Part shown: one piece after another, positions 40,071-48,619 of the stretch
How positions within the stretch are numbered: position 1 is the first letter of the stretch
How the letters are laid out: every line of letters begins with the position of its first letter
The notes under the pieces: model-generated
Told to the model about the DNA's origin: nothing
Databases searched by the model: none
What the model saw: the letters and a program-made list of their open reading frames with translations, nothing else
Origin: an uncultured Bacilli bacterium
GTDB lineage: Bacteria; Bacillota_I; Bacilli_A; RF39; UBA660
Direction: 5' to 3'
Length of the DNA stretch: 48,619 nucleotides
NCBI GenBank assembly: GCA_948874605.1
Contig: CAQRXS010000002.1
Coordinates: 1-48,619, forward strand
Position numbers and translations under genes: made by a program

Positions 40071-41189
40071 ATGAAATTTGCAATTGATAAAAATATTTTA
40101 TTAGAAAATTTAAATAATGTAGTTAGGGGTATTTCTACAAAAAATGTAATCCCTGTTTTAAATGGTATTAAATTTGATTTAAGTGAAAATGGACTTACTT
40201 TAATGGCTAGTGATTCTGAACTTACGGTAGAAACATTTATAGAAAGTAAATTAATTAAGAATATTGAAAGTACTGGAACCATTATTATTAGTAGTAAATA
40301 TATTTTAGATATTATTAGAAAGATGCCAAGTGATGTTATTAACTTTGAAATGCAAGAAAGTTTAAAGATTCGTATTTTTTCAGATTTTAATCAATATAAT
40401 TTAAATTGTTTAGATCCTAGTGAATATCCTAGTATTAAGCTTATTAGCCATAAGGATCCTGTAGTTATTAAAGCTGATGTATTAAAGGAACTTATTAATC
40501 AAACTTCTTTTGCTATCTCTAATCAAGAATTAAGACCTATTTTAACAGGATTAAATATTAAAATTAATGGGGACATGCTTGAGTGTTTGGCAACTGATTC
40601 TTATCGTTTAGCTCGTAAAAATATAAAGTTAGAAACTCCAGCTGAAGGGGATGTTAATATAGTTATTCCTGGTAGAAATGTGAGTGAGCTTGAACATATG
40701 CTTGTTGATGATGAAGCTGTAGAAATGCATGTGTTTAACAATCGTGTGTTGTTCCAATACAAAAATATTAAATTTCAAACAAATCTTTTGTCTGGAACAT
40801 ATCCTAATACTTCCAATTTAATCCCTTCCGAATTTGAAATAATTGTACAAGCTCGTAAAAGTGATTTTATGGGAGCAGTTGATCGTGCAGCATTGCTTAC
40901 ACAAGGGAAAGAAAAAAATATTATTAAGATGAAAGTTGAGAATAAAGAAATGATTATTAATTCTTATGCCTCTGAAATTGGAAAAACGGAAGAAAGATTG
41001 CAAGTAGATACTGATGAAAAATCTAATATTGATATTTCTTTTAGTGCTAAGTACATGATGGAAGCTTTGAAAACTATAAAAGACGAAGATATATTAATTT
41101 TATTAAATAATGATGTTAAACCTTTGGTAATTAAATCTTTAACAGATGAGTCTTTAATTCAACTTATTTTACCAATTAAAACTTATTAG
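40071..41189 (+). CDS. dnaN: DNA polymerase III beta sliding clamp
   Basis: The 372-residue protein with three clamp domains forms the ring that tethers the polymerase. The N-terminus is 'MKFAIDKNILLENLNNVVRG', the middle has 'RPILTGLNIKI' and 'ATDSYRLARKN', and the C-terminus ends 'QLILPIKTY', close to the family's 'mPmR' end that closes the hydrophobic pocket region. The start has AAGAAGGA. Transcription may continue from dnaA or begin in the origin gap. Confidence 0.98.
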   Translation: MKFAIDKNILLENLNNVVRGISTKNVIPVLNGIKFDLSENGLTLMASDSELTVETFIESKLIKNIESTGTIIISSKYILDIIRKMPSDVINFEMQESLKIRIFSDFNQYNLNCLDPSEYPSIKLISHKDPVVIKADVLKELINQTSFAISNQELRPILTGLNIKINGDMLECLATDSYRLARKNIKLETPAEGDVNIVIPGRNVSELEHMLVDDEAVEMHVFNNRVLFQYKNIKFQTNLLSGTYPNTSNLIPSEFEIIVQARKSDFMGAVDRAALLTQGKEKNIIKMKVENKEMIINSYASEIGKTEERLQVDTDEKSNIDISFSAKYMMEALKTIKDEDILILLNNDVKPLVIKSLTDESLIQLILPIKTY

Positions 41190-41338
41190 GAGTATTTATT
41201 TACTTCTTTTTTTTGATTAAATAGGTTGAATTTTCCAAAAGTGGATAAGTATTTCTTCTCTTTTTTGTTTTTTCGACATTTTTTTCTATTTTAATTTGTT
41301 ATTGTAGAGTCAATTTTCATTTTGAGGGGGAATTTTAA

Positions 41339-41803
41339 ATGGAAAATTATGCAATTAATGAAGAAACATTGGCTATTATACCTTTGGAAAAGAATAAGTC
41401 TATGGTATATGAATTAGAGGAATCTTTTCAAATAGACAAGAACGTAACACAAATAATGGAAGATAGTTGTCGTTATTTTGGAAGCTCTTTAGAGGGAAGG
41501 CGCAAGGGAACAGAAACTTTAATTGGAGTAAATTATAAGGCGCCTATTATAGTGGAAGAAACAAGAGAAATTATTTTTTTTCCTATGGCTTCTACTAGAT
41601 ATCAAAATCCACCGTGGATTGGGCTTAAAAATTTAAAATGCTACTATAAAACGGAGGAGGGAATAGTGATAGAATTTGAAAATAATAAAAAAATTATTTT
41701 AGATTCCTCTTATAACATAGTAGATAATCAGATACTTAGAGCAACTCGTTTAGAAAGTGCTTTAAGAGGGCGAAAAATTGGAAAAAAACGTTTTAAAATA
41801 TAA
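41339..41803 (+). CDS. comK: ComK-family competence transcription factor
   Basis: The 154-residue protein matches ComK over most of its length: 'DSCRYFGSSLEGRRKGTETL' (about residues 47-66), 'KAPIIVEETREIIFFPMAST' (68-87), 'RYQNPPWIGLKNL' and 'SYNIVDNQILRATRLESAL'. ComK activates DNA-uptake genes in Bacillus and relatives. Here it sits between dnaN and recF, where many Bacilli have the S4-domain gene yaaA. It has a very strong GAGGGGG ribosome-binding site. An AGTGGATAA DnaA-box-like 9-mer lies upstream at 41240. The last residues of Bacillus ComK are missing, as the protein is about 40 residues shorter. Confidence 0.88.
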   Translation: MENYAINEETLAIIPLEKNKSMVYELEESFQIDKNVTQIMEDSCRYFGSSLEGRRKGTETLIGVNYKAPIIVEETREIIFFPMASTRYQNPPWIGLKNLKCYYKTEEGIVIEFENNKKIILDSSYNIVDNQILRATRLESALRGRKIGKKRFKI

Positions 41804-41810
41804 ATTTTTA

Positions 41811-41819
41811 TGCTATAAT
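41811..41819 (+). promoter_or_regulatory. Extended -10 promoter upstream of recF
   Basis: TGCTATAAT just after the comK stop; the -35 region (TTTTAA) is poor. It would give a recF-gyrB-gyrA transcript with a ~60-base leader. Confidence 0.6.
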
Positions 41820-41885
41820 TTTGGTAGGTATAGGAGTATTAGTGAATATTAATTTTTCTGTAAATCAAAATTAAGGGGCAATATT

Positions 41886-43001
41886 ATGAAGTTACAATTT
41901 TTAAAGTTAATAAATTTTCGAAATTATGAACGTTTAAATGTAAGTTTTCATCCAACTCTTAATTTGATTTATGGAGCAAATGGATCTGGTAAAACAAATT
42001 TAGTTGAAGCTATTTATGTTTTAGGTCTTACGCGAAGTTTTCGTCTTGTTAAAGATACTACTTTGATACTTGAACACGCGAATGCGTCGAAGATTGAGGG
42101 CTCTATTGTTCAGAAATCACTTGCCAATTATCAGGTATTATTGAGTAAAGATGGAAAAAAAGTTAAGATTAATCATAATAAAGTTGCTAAAATTAGTGAT
42201 TATATTTCTAAAATTACGATTGTTTTGTTTCATCCTGATGATTTAAGATTTATAAAAGATGCACCTAGTACCAGAAGAAAAGCTTTAAATATTTCAATTT
42301 CTTTAGTTGATTTAGATTATTTAAGATATTTAAATCAGGTAAAAATTCTTTTGAAACAAAGAAATTCTTATCTAAAACAGATGTCTGTAAATGGAAGTCT
42401 TTCAACAAGTTATTTAGATATTATTACAGAAAAACTTGTAGATTATGGCTTATATATTTATGAAAAAAGGCATGATTATATTGAAAAAATTCAAACGTTT
42501 TTAAGTCAAATTTATGAAAAAATAACCGGAATGAAAGGACTTAAAATTGAGTATATTTCAGATTATGCGGATTTATCAAAAGATAAGATTATGGAAATGT
42601 ATCAAAAAAGTTTAAAAAGAGATTTAAATTTTGGCAAGACACATGTTGGAATTCATATGGATGATTTTAAATTTAGTCTTGATGGTCGTGATTTAAAAGA
42701 ATACGGAAGTGAAGGGCAGCAAAAAAACGCGATTATTTCTTTTAAGTTTAGTGAACTTGAAATATTTAAAGAGTTAACGGGTAGCTATCCGTTGCTTATA
42801 TTAGATGATTTGTTTAGTGAGCTAGATAAGGAAAAAGTACAAAATATTTTGAATTTGTTAAATCATGAGGTACAAACTTTTATTACTACTACGGATTTGG
42901 AGCATTTTGTATCGTTAAATGATTTTTCTTATAAAAGCTTTTTGGTTAAACATGGAGAAATTGTAGAGGAGAGTGAACATGGAAGAGGAAAAGATTCATG
43001 A
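41886..43001 (+). CDS. recF: DNA replication and repair protein RecF
   Basis: RecF loads RecA at gaps with RecO and RecR. It is an SMC-like ATPase with Walker A '[17 protein letters not shown]' (about residues 29-45), the signature region '[15 protein letters not shown]' and Walker B '[14 protein letters not shown]'. The 371-residue length is normal. The Shine-Dalgarno is AAGGGG. Its end overlaps the start of gyrB by 23 bases, implying coupled translation. Confidence 0.97.
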   Translation: MKLQFLKLINFRNYERLNVSFHPTLNLIYGANGSGKTNLVEAIYVLGLTRSFRLVKDTTLILEHANASKIEGSIVQKSLANYQVLLSKDGKKVKINHNKVAKISDYISKITIVLFHPDDLRFIKDAPSTRRKALNISISLVDLDYLRYLNQVKILLKQRNSYLKQMSVNGSLSTSYLDIITEKLVDYGLYIYEKRHDYIEKIQTFLSQIYEKITGMKGLKIEYISDYADLSKDKIMEMYQKSLKRDLNFGKTHVGIHMDDFKFSLDGRDLKEYGSEGQQKNAIISFKFSELEIFKELTGSYPLLILDDLFSELDKEKVQNILNLLNHEVQTFITTTDLEHFVSLNDFSYKSFLVKHGEIVEESEHGRGKDS

Positions 43002-44898
43002 ATATGGCGATAGTGATATTCAAGTTTTAGAAGGGTTAGAAGCTGTTCGTAAACGTCCTGGTATGTATATAGGAAATACGAATGAAGCAGGACTTCATCA
43101 TTTGGTTTGGGAAATTGTAGATAATGCTGTGGATGAAGCTTTAGCTGGCTATTGTGATGATATTGAAGTAGAAATTGGCAAAGGTAATGTCATTACTGTT
43201 AAAGATGATGGACGTGGTATGCCAACTGGTACGAATGCCAAGACTGGATTATCGACTGTTGAAACTATTTTTACTGTATTGCATGCTGGTGGAAAATTTG
43301 GTGGCGGTGGCTATAAAGTTTCTGGAGGATTACATGGTGTTGGTGCTTCTGTTGTTAATGCCATGAGTGATTGGTTGGAAGTTCGAGTTTACCGTGATGG
43401 CAATGTATATATGATGCGTTTTGAAAATGGTGGACATCCTGTTGAACCTTTGAAGATTGTTGATAAGTGTAGTGAGGATAGAACTGGTACAACGGTGTCT
43501 TTTCATGCCGATCCAACTCTTTTTGAAACAACTATTTTTAACTGGGATATTTTATATAAACGTCTTCAAGAAATGGCTTTTTTAAATAAAGGAATTCGTA
43601 TTCAATTAATTGACCATAGAGAAGATGAGAAAAAAGCAGTTTTCCATTATAATGGCGGAATTATTGAATATGTTAATATGCTAAATAAGAATAAGACACC
43701 TTTATTTCAAGATGTTGTATACGTTGAAGGAAGAGAAGATGATATTATTATTGAAGTTGCTATGCAATATAATGATTCTTACAATGCATCTATTTACTCA
43801 TTTACTAATAATATTCATACAACTGAAGGTGGAACTCATGAAGATGGGGTAAAACAAGCTTTAACTCGTGTTATTAATAGTTATGCAAAGAATAATAAGA
43901 TTCTTAAAGATAATGATGATAGTTTAACTGGTGAGGATGTTCGTGAAGGTGTTGTTATGATTGTTTCTTGTAAGCATCCTAATCCACAGTTTGAAGGACA
44001 GACTAAAACTAAACTTGGTAATAGTGAGGTTCGTAAGATTGCAAGTGATGTTTTTGCAAATGGTTTTGAAAGATTTTTGCTTGAAAATCCAGATGCTGCA
44101 AGAATAATAATAGAAAAATGTATGACTGCTTCTCGAGCTCGTATGGCTGCAAAGAAGGCTAGAGAACTTACTCGTCGTAAAAGTGATTTGGATGTAGTAA
44201 ATTTTGCTGGTAAGCTTACTGATTGTAAGAGTAAAGACCCAAAAGAGTGTGAAATCTTTTTAGTCGAGGGAGATAGTGCAGGTGGTTCTGCTAAGAAAGC
44301 ACGTAATAGTATTACACAAGCGATTCTTCCTTTACGTGGAAAAATTCTAAACGTTGAAAAGGCGCGTCTGGATAAGGCATTATCGAATGAAGAAATTCGT
44401 ACTATTATTACAGCTTTTGGTACTGGTATAGGTGAAGAATTCGATTTATCGAAGCTACGTTATGATAAAATTATCATCATGACTGATGCCGATGTAGATG
44501 GGTCCCATATTCGTGTACTTTTATTAACCCTTTTCTACCGCTTTTTTAAGCCTGTTGTAGAGGCGGGACACGTTTATGCGGCTAATCCTCCACTTTTCTC
44601 TATAAAACACGGGAAAACGATTAAATTCGTGTCTGATGATAAAGAAAGAGATGAATATTTAGCTAGTTTATCTCCAAATACTAAGGTAGAAATTGGACGT
44701 ATGAAAGGTTTAGGCGAGATGGATGCTGAAGAACTTTATGAGACTACTATGGATATCGAAAAGCGTACTTTAAGACAAATTACGGTAGAAGATGCGATGC
44801 TTGCGGATGAGATGTTTTCTATTCTTATGGGAGAAGAAGTAGAGCCAAGACGTAAGTTTATTGAAGAAAATGCAACTTATGCGGATTTGGACATTTAG
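42979..44898 (+). CDS. gyrB: DNA gyrase subunit B
   Basis: The ATPase subunit of gyrase. The GHKL domain has '[13 protein letters not shown]' and 'DDGRGMPTG', plus '[13 protein letters not shown]'. The TOPRIM domain has '[19 protein letters not shown]' and '[19 protein letters not shown]'. The tail 'RRKFIEENA' completes a 639-residue protein. I start it at the ATG at 42979 behind GAGGAG; a GTG two codons earlier also exists. gyrA follows after 10 bases. Confidence 0.98.
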   Translation: MEEEKIHEYGDSDIQVLEGLEAVRKRPGMYIGNTNEAGLHHLVWEIVDNAVDEALAGYCDDIEVEIGKGNVITVKDDGRGMPTGTNAKTGLSTVETIFTVLHAGGKFGGGGYKVSGGLHGVGASVVNAMSDWLEVRVYRDGNVYMMRFENGGHPVEPLKIVDKCSEDRTGTTVSFHADPTLFETTIFNWDILYKRLQEMAFLNKGIRIQLIDHREDEKKAVFHYNGGIIEYVNMLNKNKTPLFQDVVYVEGREDDIIIEVAMQYNDSYNASIYSFTNNIHTTEGGTHEDGVKQALTRVINSYAKNNKILKDNDDSLTGEDVREGVVMIVSCKHPNPQFEGQTKTKLGNSEVRKIASDVFANGFERFLLENPDAARIIIEKCMTASRARMAAKKARELTRRKSDLDVVNFAGKLTDCKSKDPKECEIFLVEGDSAGGSAKKARNSITQAILPLRGKILNVEKARLDKALSNEEIRTIITAFGTGIGEEFDLSKLRYDKIIIMTDADVDGSHIRVLLLTLFYRFFKPVVEAGHVYAANPPLFSIKHGKTIKFVSDDKERDEYLASLSPNTKVEIGRMKGLGEMDAEELYETTMDIEKRTLRQITVEDAMLADEMFSILMGEEVEPRRKFIEENATYADLDI

Positions 44899-44908
44899 GA
44901 GGTAACTT

Positions 44909-47383
44909 ATGGATAAATTAGTGCAAAATAATATTGTTGATGAGATTAGAGAATCTTTCCGTGATTATTCAATGAGTGTTATTACATCGAGAGCTTTACC
45001 AGATTTAAGGGATGGTATGAAACCGGTTCATCGACGGATTTTATATTCGATGTATGAATCTGGGTATACTTCTGATAAGCAACATCGTAAGTGTGCTCGT
45101 ATCGTGGGAGATGTAATGGGAAAATATCATCCACATGGTGATTCTTCTATTTATGAAGCAATGGTAAGAATGGCTCAAGATTTTAGTTATCGTTATATGC
45201 TTGTAGATGGTCATGGTAATTTTGGTAACATGGATGGTGATGGAGCTGCAGCGATGCGTTACACGGAATCAAGACTTGCTAAGATATCGAATGAACTGTT
45301 AAGAGATTTAAATAAAGATACAGTTGATATGGTGTCTAATTTTGATGGCTTGGAGATGGAACCGAAAGTTTTACCTAGTAGATTTCCAAATATTTTGGTA
45401 AATGGAACGATGGGTATTGCAGTTGGAATGGCGACCAATATTCCTCCACATAATTTAGGCGAAGTTATTGATGGTTGTATTGCGTATATTGATAATCCGG
45501 ATATTGATACGGATGGTTTAATGCAATATATTAAAGGACCGGATTTTCCAACAGGAGCAGTTATATTAGGTAATTCGGGTATTCGAAAAGCTTATGAAAC
45601 TGGTCGTGGTTCTATTACGATTCGAAGTAAGGCTCAAATCGAGGAAAAAAATGGTAGATTTTCCATTATTATTGATGAGGTTCCTTATGGAGTCAATACA
45701 TTATCATTAAAAAATAAGGTTGCTGAACTTGTTCATAATAAAGTGATTGAAGGTATTTCTGATTATCATTCTGACATGAAGAATGGTATTAAAATTACTA
45801 TCAGCTTAAAAAGAGATGCTAATCCTCAAGTAGTTTTAAATAATTTATATAAACATACTGATTTTCAAACTACTTTTGGAATAATTTTCTTAATGATTGA
45901 TCAAGGGGTTCCAAAGACTTTAGGTTTGAAAGATATTATTAGTAAGTATATTGATCATCAAAAGGAAGTTATTGTTCGTCGTACGCGTTTTGATTTAAAG
46001 AAAGCGGAAGATAGAGTTCATATTTTAGAGGGTTTAAAGATTGCGTTAGATCATATTGATGAAGTTATCAAGCTTATTCGCGGAAGTAAAACAGATGATG
46101 ATGCTAAGCAAGGATTAATGGAAAGATTTGGTTTATCAGAAATTCAAGCCAATGCGATTTTAGAAATGAAATTGCGTCGTTTGACAGGTTTATCGAAGCA
46201 ACAAATTGAAGATGAGTTGAACGAACTTTTAAAGAAAATCGAAGATTTAAGAGCTATTTTAGCTAGCGAAGAACGTGTTTTAAATATTATTAAAGAAGAA
46301 ATGCTTGAAATTAAAGCAAAATACGCGGATGAACGTCGCACACATATTGATATGACAGCTATTGAATATATTGAAGATGAATCGTTGATACCAGAGGAAG
46401 ATATTATGATAGCACTTACTAACAAAGGCTATATTAAGCGTACTAGTGTAGATACGTTCAAGTCTCAGAACCGCGGCGGCGTAGGTGTTAAAGGAATGGG
46501 AACAAATGATGAGGATTTTGTTGAACATTTACTTAATTCGTCTACTCACGATTATATTTTGTTCTTTACAAACAAAGGTAAGGTTTATCGTTTGAAAGGA
46601 TATGAAATCCCAGAGTTTAGTCGTCAATCTAAGGGAATTCCAGTTATTAACTTACTTTCTATTGATAAAGATGAATCAATTAATTCTATGATACGTATTA
46701 GCAAAGATAATGAATATAAATATTTGTTGTTTGCTACAAAGAAGGGAATTGTGAAGAAGACTCCTATATCAGAGTTTGATAATATACGTACGAATGGTAA
46801 AATATCTATTACACTTCGTGAATCAGATGAATTAATTAGTGTTCGTAAGACTACGGGTAATGATATGATATTACTTGGTTCAAGTTCTGGACGGATGGTT
46901 AAGTTTAATGAAGAAACTGTACGTGTGATGGGACGAACTGCTAGTGGTGTTAGGGGTATTAATTTGGAAGATAATACTTGTATAGGAGCTGAAATAGCAA
47001 CGGATGATGATAAAATTTTAATTGTAACGGAAAAAGGTTACGGTAAGCAAACAAATGTTTGTGATTATAGACAAACTAGTAGAGGAAGTAAGGGCGTAAA
47101 AGCACTTAATGTTACGGATAAAAATGGTACTATAGCAGCATTTAAAATCGTTTCTGAAAATTCTGATGTTGTGATTATAACAAATACTGGTATGTTGATT
47201 CGTTTGCCACTTGATCAGGTATCTACGTTAGGGAGAGTTACTCAAGGTGTTAGATTAATTAATCTTAAAGACAATCAAAGTGTTTCGACTATTAGTATAG
47301 TAGCACATGAAAGTAAATCAGATGAAGAGATTGAAGATAATAATATATCTTCTGATACTGAAATAAAAGAGACTAGTGATTAG
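44909..47383 (+). CDS. gyrA: DNA gyrase subunit A
   Basis: The breakage-reunion subunit. The active-site tyrosine is in '[11 protein letters not shown]'. The quinolone-resistance region reads '[20 protein letters not shown]', with Ser at the position where mutation gives resistance, so wild type by sequence. The C-terminal beta-pinwheel includes the GyrA box '[10 protein letters not shown]' (variant of QRRGGKG), which is needed for negative supercoiling and separates GyrA from ParC. The acidic tail ends 'TEIKETSD'. The Shine-Dalgarno is TTAGGAGG. A terminator overlaps the stop. Confidence 0.98.
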   Translation: MDKLVQNNIVDEIRESFRDYSMSVITSRALPDLRDGMKPVHRRILYSMYESGYTSDKQHRKCARIVGDVMGKYHPHGDSSIYEAMVRMAQDFSYRYMLVDGHGNFGNMDGDGAAAMRYTESRLAKISNELLRDLNKDTVDMVSNFDGLEMEPKVLPSRFPNILVNGTMGIAVGMATNIPPHNLGEVIDGCIAYIDNPDIDTDGLMQYIKGPDFPTGAVILGNSGIRKAYETGRGSITIRSKAQIEEKNGRFSIIIDEVPYGVNTLSLKNKVAELVHNKVIEGISDYHSDMKNGIKITISLKRDANPQVVLNNLYKHTDFQTTFGIIFLMIDQGVPKTLGLKDIISKYIDHQKEVIVRRTRFDLKKAEDRVHILEGLKIALDHIDEVIKLIRGSKTDDDAKQGLMERFGLSEIQANAILEMKLRRLTGLSKQQIEDELNELLKKIEDLRAILASEERVLNIIKEEMLEIKAKYADERRTHIDMTAIEYIEDESLIPEEDIMIALTNKGYIKRTSVDTFKSQNRGGVGVKGMGTNDEDFVEHLLNSSTHDYILFFTNKGKVYRLKGYEIPEFSRQSKGIPVINLLSIDKDESINSMIRISKDNEYKYLLFATKKGIVKKTPISEFDNIRTNGKISITLRESDELISVRKTTGNDMILLGSSSGRMVKFNEETVRVMGRTASGVRGINLEDNTCIGAEIATDDDKILIVTEKGYGKQTNVCDYRQTSRGSKGVKALNVTDKNGTIAAFKIVSENSDVVIITNTGMLIRLPLDQVSTLGRVTQGVRLINLKDNQSVSTISIVAHESKSDEEIEDNNISSDTEIKETSD

Positions 47384-47392
47384 TCTTTTTTT
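47370..47392 (+). terminator. Terminator of gyrA
   Basis: AGACTA (47370-47375) pairs with TAGTCT (47381-47386) around GTGAT, followed by seven Ts. It overlaps the gyrA stop codon and closes the origin operon. Confidence 0.85.
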
Positions 47393-47403
47393 AATACTTT
47401 CCA

Positions 47404-47421
47404 ATGTTTCACGTGAAACAT
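47404..47421. promoter_or_regulatory. parS: parS site 1
   Basis: ATGTTTCACGTGAAACAT, a perfect 18-bp palindrome containing the 16-bp ParB site TGTTTCACGTGAAACA. It is 21 bases after the gyrA stop. TGTTTATAA follows at 47430. Confidence 0.93.
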
Positions 47422-47658
47422 TAGAAGAATGTTTATAAGTATCTATAAAATATATAATGTTGATAAATTTCTTTTTTATATTTATATTAAATAACAAGCT
47501 AATATAAAAATTTTATTTTAGTTCTTTTTTTAAATAAATTCATTTGTATGATATACTTAATAAAAACAATTTCATTAAAAATATAATTTTTATTAATATA
47601 TTTATAATTGTAATATCACGATTCTTAAATTACTTAATTATTGTATTTTGTATTTAAT

Positions 47659-47676
47659 ATGTTTCACGTGAAACAT
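47659..47676. promoter_or_regulatory. parS: parS site 2
   Basis: The same 18-bp palindrome. It is followed at 47678 by TGTGTATAA (TTATACACA on the other strand). Confidence 0.93.
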
Positions 47677-47890
47677 ATGTGTATAACTTGATTTAATTAT
47701 GACTTTTAAAATATTTAAATATAAATTATTTTTCTAAAAAATTTTATAATATATTATTAAACGTAAATTTATTTAATTTACTTTAAGAAAACTATAAAAT
47801 TCAGTAACAAAATTGTATCAAATGCAAATTCTACGCTCATATCATAGAAAGTATTAAATCAATATCTTATCTGACTTAGTTTATTGAACA

Positions 47891-47908
47891 ATGTTTCACG
47901 TGAAACAT
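47891..47908. promoter_or_regulatory. parS: parS site 3
   Basis: The same 18-bp palindrome. It is followed at 47909 by TGTGAATAA (TTATTCACA, a full match to the relaxed DnaA box). Confidence 0.93.
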
Positions 47909-48230
47909 TGTGAATAACTTAATTTTACAAAGCACATATTTTAGACTTAAATAAAATTTAGTTTACTAATATTGTTTTTTATTGTGTCGTTTCTTTTTAA
48001 ATAAATAAAATATCCAAATTATGATAAACGTTTTCTTCTAGCAAAATTAGATCAAATATTTTAGAATAACTAATTTATATTTAGAATACTAAATAAATTA
48101 ATATTTTAAAAGATGCTTTTAGCATAATAATACTTTTATTAGCTTAAAATATCATAAATATAACGTCAATTATGCTTAAATATTATTATTTTTAATAAAA
48201 AATAAATTGTATATTTCGTATCTCTCATAT

Positions 48231-48248
48231 ATGTTTCACGTGAAACAT
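48231..48248. promoter_or_regulatory. parS: parS site 4
   Basis: The same 18-bp palindrome. Its last base is shared with TGTTGATAA at 48248. Confidence 0.93.
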
Positions 48249-48391
48249 GTTGATAAGTTTATTTAGCTTTATAGTCATATTTTATGCTAAAAAAGCAAAA
48301 GCTATTTTAAATATTTAATTAATTTAATAAAATATAAAAAAACATTTTTTTAAAACAAAAAAATAGTAATTAAAAATTATTGTGTATAACT

Positions 48392-48409
48392 ATGTTTCAC
48401 GTGAAACAT
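48392..48409. promoter_or_regulatory. parS: parS site 5
   Basis: The same 18-bp palindrome. Here the 9-mer TGTGTATAA (48381-48389) precedes the site instead of following it, but keeps the same orientation. Confidence 0.93.
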
Positions 48410-48433
48410 TTTTTTGTATAAAACTTTTAAAAG

Positions 48434-48462
48434 TTGATTTTACATAAAATCTTTGGTATTAT
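48434..48462 (+). promoter_or_regulatory. SRP RNA promoter
   Basis: TTGATT, 17 bases, TATTAT; the predicted start of transcription is 7 bases later, at the first base of the SRP hairpin. Confidence 0.7.
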
Positions 48463-48468
48463 TGATTT

Positions 48469-48545
48469 GTGCAACAAATATAATGTAATCTGGTCAGGAT
48501 CGGAAGATAGCAGCCACGTCATTCCCTGTTTGTGTGCACTTTTTT
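48469..48545 (+). ncRNA. ffs: Signal recognition particle RNA, short (4.5S-like) form
   Basis: The domain IV core TGGTCAGG-A-TCGGAAG followed by ATAGCAGCCA matches the universal SRP motif (GGTCAGG..CGGAA..AGCAGCC) with a GGAA tetraloop. The ends pair: GTGCAACAAA at 48469 with TTTGTGTGCAC ending 48539, followed by six Ts. The ~77-nt single hairpin lacks the Alu domain usual in Bacillus scRNA. It lies directly before tadA; in Bacillus tadA, scr and dnaX are neighbours. Confidence 0.93.
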
Positions 48546-48558
48546 AATGGAGTTATTT

Positions 48559-48619
48559 ATGGAAAATTATTTTGAAATAGCAATAAAAGAGGCGTTAACT
48601 AGCAGTAAACAAGGAGATG
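48559..48619 (+). CDS. tadA: tRNA adenosine deaminase TadA, N-terminal part (runs off the window)
   Basis: Twenty codons are visible: MENYFEIAIKEALTSSKQGD. This fits the first helix of TadA ('M..AIKEA..A...GE'), which makes inosine 34 in tRNA-Arg. Position next to the SRP RNA supports it. The start has TGGAG. The zinc-binding motifs lie beyond the window, so the call rests on this start and synteny. Confidence 0.75.
   Translation, partial: MENYFEIAIKEALTSSKQGD

Larger units (their letters stand above)
47393..48433. other. Non-coding centromere-like array: five parS sites, each with a DnaA-box-like 9-mer
   Basis: About 1.04 kb between gyrA and the SRP RNA promoter with extreme AT content and no credible reading frame. 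It holds five copies of ATGTTTCACGTGAAACAT at intervals of 255, 232, 340 and 161 bases. Every copy lies 0-9 bases from a TGTNNATAA 9-mer on the + strand: TGTTTATAA 47430, TGTGTATAA 47678, TGTGAATAA 47909, TGTTGATAA 48248 and TGTGTATAA 48381. These read as TTATNCACA-type or near DnaA boxes on the minus strand. The bases after the 9-mers are alike as well (ACTT/AGTT). Confidence 0.85.

Noticed and set aside
47393..48433. CRISPR array in the repeat-bearing region after gyrA
   Set aside because: The repeats are perfect palindromes of ParB-site sequence at unequal spacing of 161-340 bases, and there are no cas genes.

Overview
The window is very AT-rich chromosomal DNA from a low-GC Gram-positive bacterium of the Bacilli/Erysipelotrichia/Mollicutes-related kind. 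The evidence is gene order and content: rpmH-rnpA-yidC-jag, mnmE-mnmG-rsmG-noc, dnaA-dnaN-recF-gyrB-gyrA, and rpoE (delta), argS, prfA, prmC, spoIIR, mntP and murA in Bacillus-like neighbourhoods. It uses the standard bacterial code (TGG for Trp, TGA as a stop). spoIID, spoIIQ and spoIIR point to an endospore former or a recent descendant of one. I cannot name the species; an uncultured gut lineage is a guess.

Layout. 0-5.3 kb: the start of a HAD-type nucleotidase, secA, an unrecognised HEXXH protein, hpf and a cold-shock gene. 5.4-8.3 kb: an agr quorum-sensing locus, with agrBD on + facing agrA-agrC on -. 8.3-11.5 kb: a possible degenerate actin-like gene, spoIIQ (its Shine-Dalgarno lies inside a hairpin), spoIID, a DUF1146 gene, rpiB and rpmE. 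11.6-12.65 kb: a DUF21-like membrane protein behind a ~500-nt structured RNA with a perfect promoter and its own terminator. I interpret this pair as OapA and OLE RNA. 12.6-14.6 kb: two double-HTH regulators around a SGNH-fold gene that lacks its catalytic residues. 14.7-22.1 kb: murA, mntP, spoIIR, prmC, a P-loop kinase, prfA, rpoE, argS and a DUF1934 gene. 22.2-24.2 kb: a class A PBP on +. 24.2-29.6 kb: noc, rsmG, mnmG, mnmE. 29.7-30.4 kb: a MazG-like gene and a structured RNA between 23-bp direct repeats. 30.6-37.1 kb: a frameshifted gene, an orphan gene, jag-yidC-rnpA-rpmH, and a large protein that appears to join a helix-hairpin-helix glycosylase-like half to a queuosine-salvage (DUF2419/Qng1) half. 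37.2-38.2 kb: an acetyltransferase remnant and a paralog of the P-loop kinase.

The replication origin lies at 38.2-40.05 kb. Gene polarity flips here (mostly - to the left, + to the right), and DnaA-box clusters sit on both sides of dnaA, with three more inside its coding sequence. A comK-like competence regulator lies between dnaN and recF. After gyrA comes ~1.1 kb of very AT-rich non-coding DNA holding five identical 18-bp parS palindromes, each next to a DnaA-box-like 9-mer in the same orientation. The window ends with a short SRP RNA gene and the start of tadA.

The main points for follow-up are the paired parS/DnaA-box array (the only ParB-family protein here carries Noc-type specificity residues), the OLE/OapA candidate, the glycosylase-Qng1 fusion, the agr locus with an unusual peptide, and the spoIIQ SD-sequestering hairpin. 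I found no tRNA or rRNA genes, CRISPR arrays, transposases or integrases.
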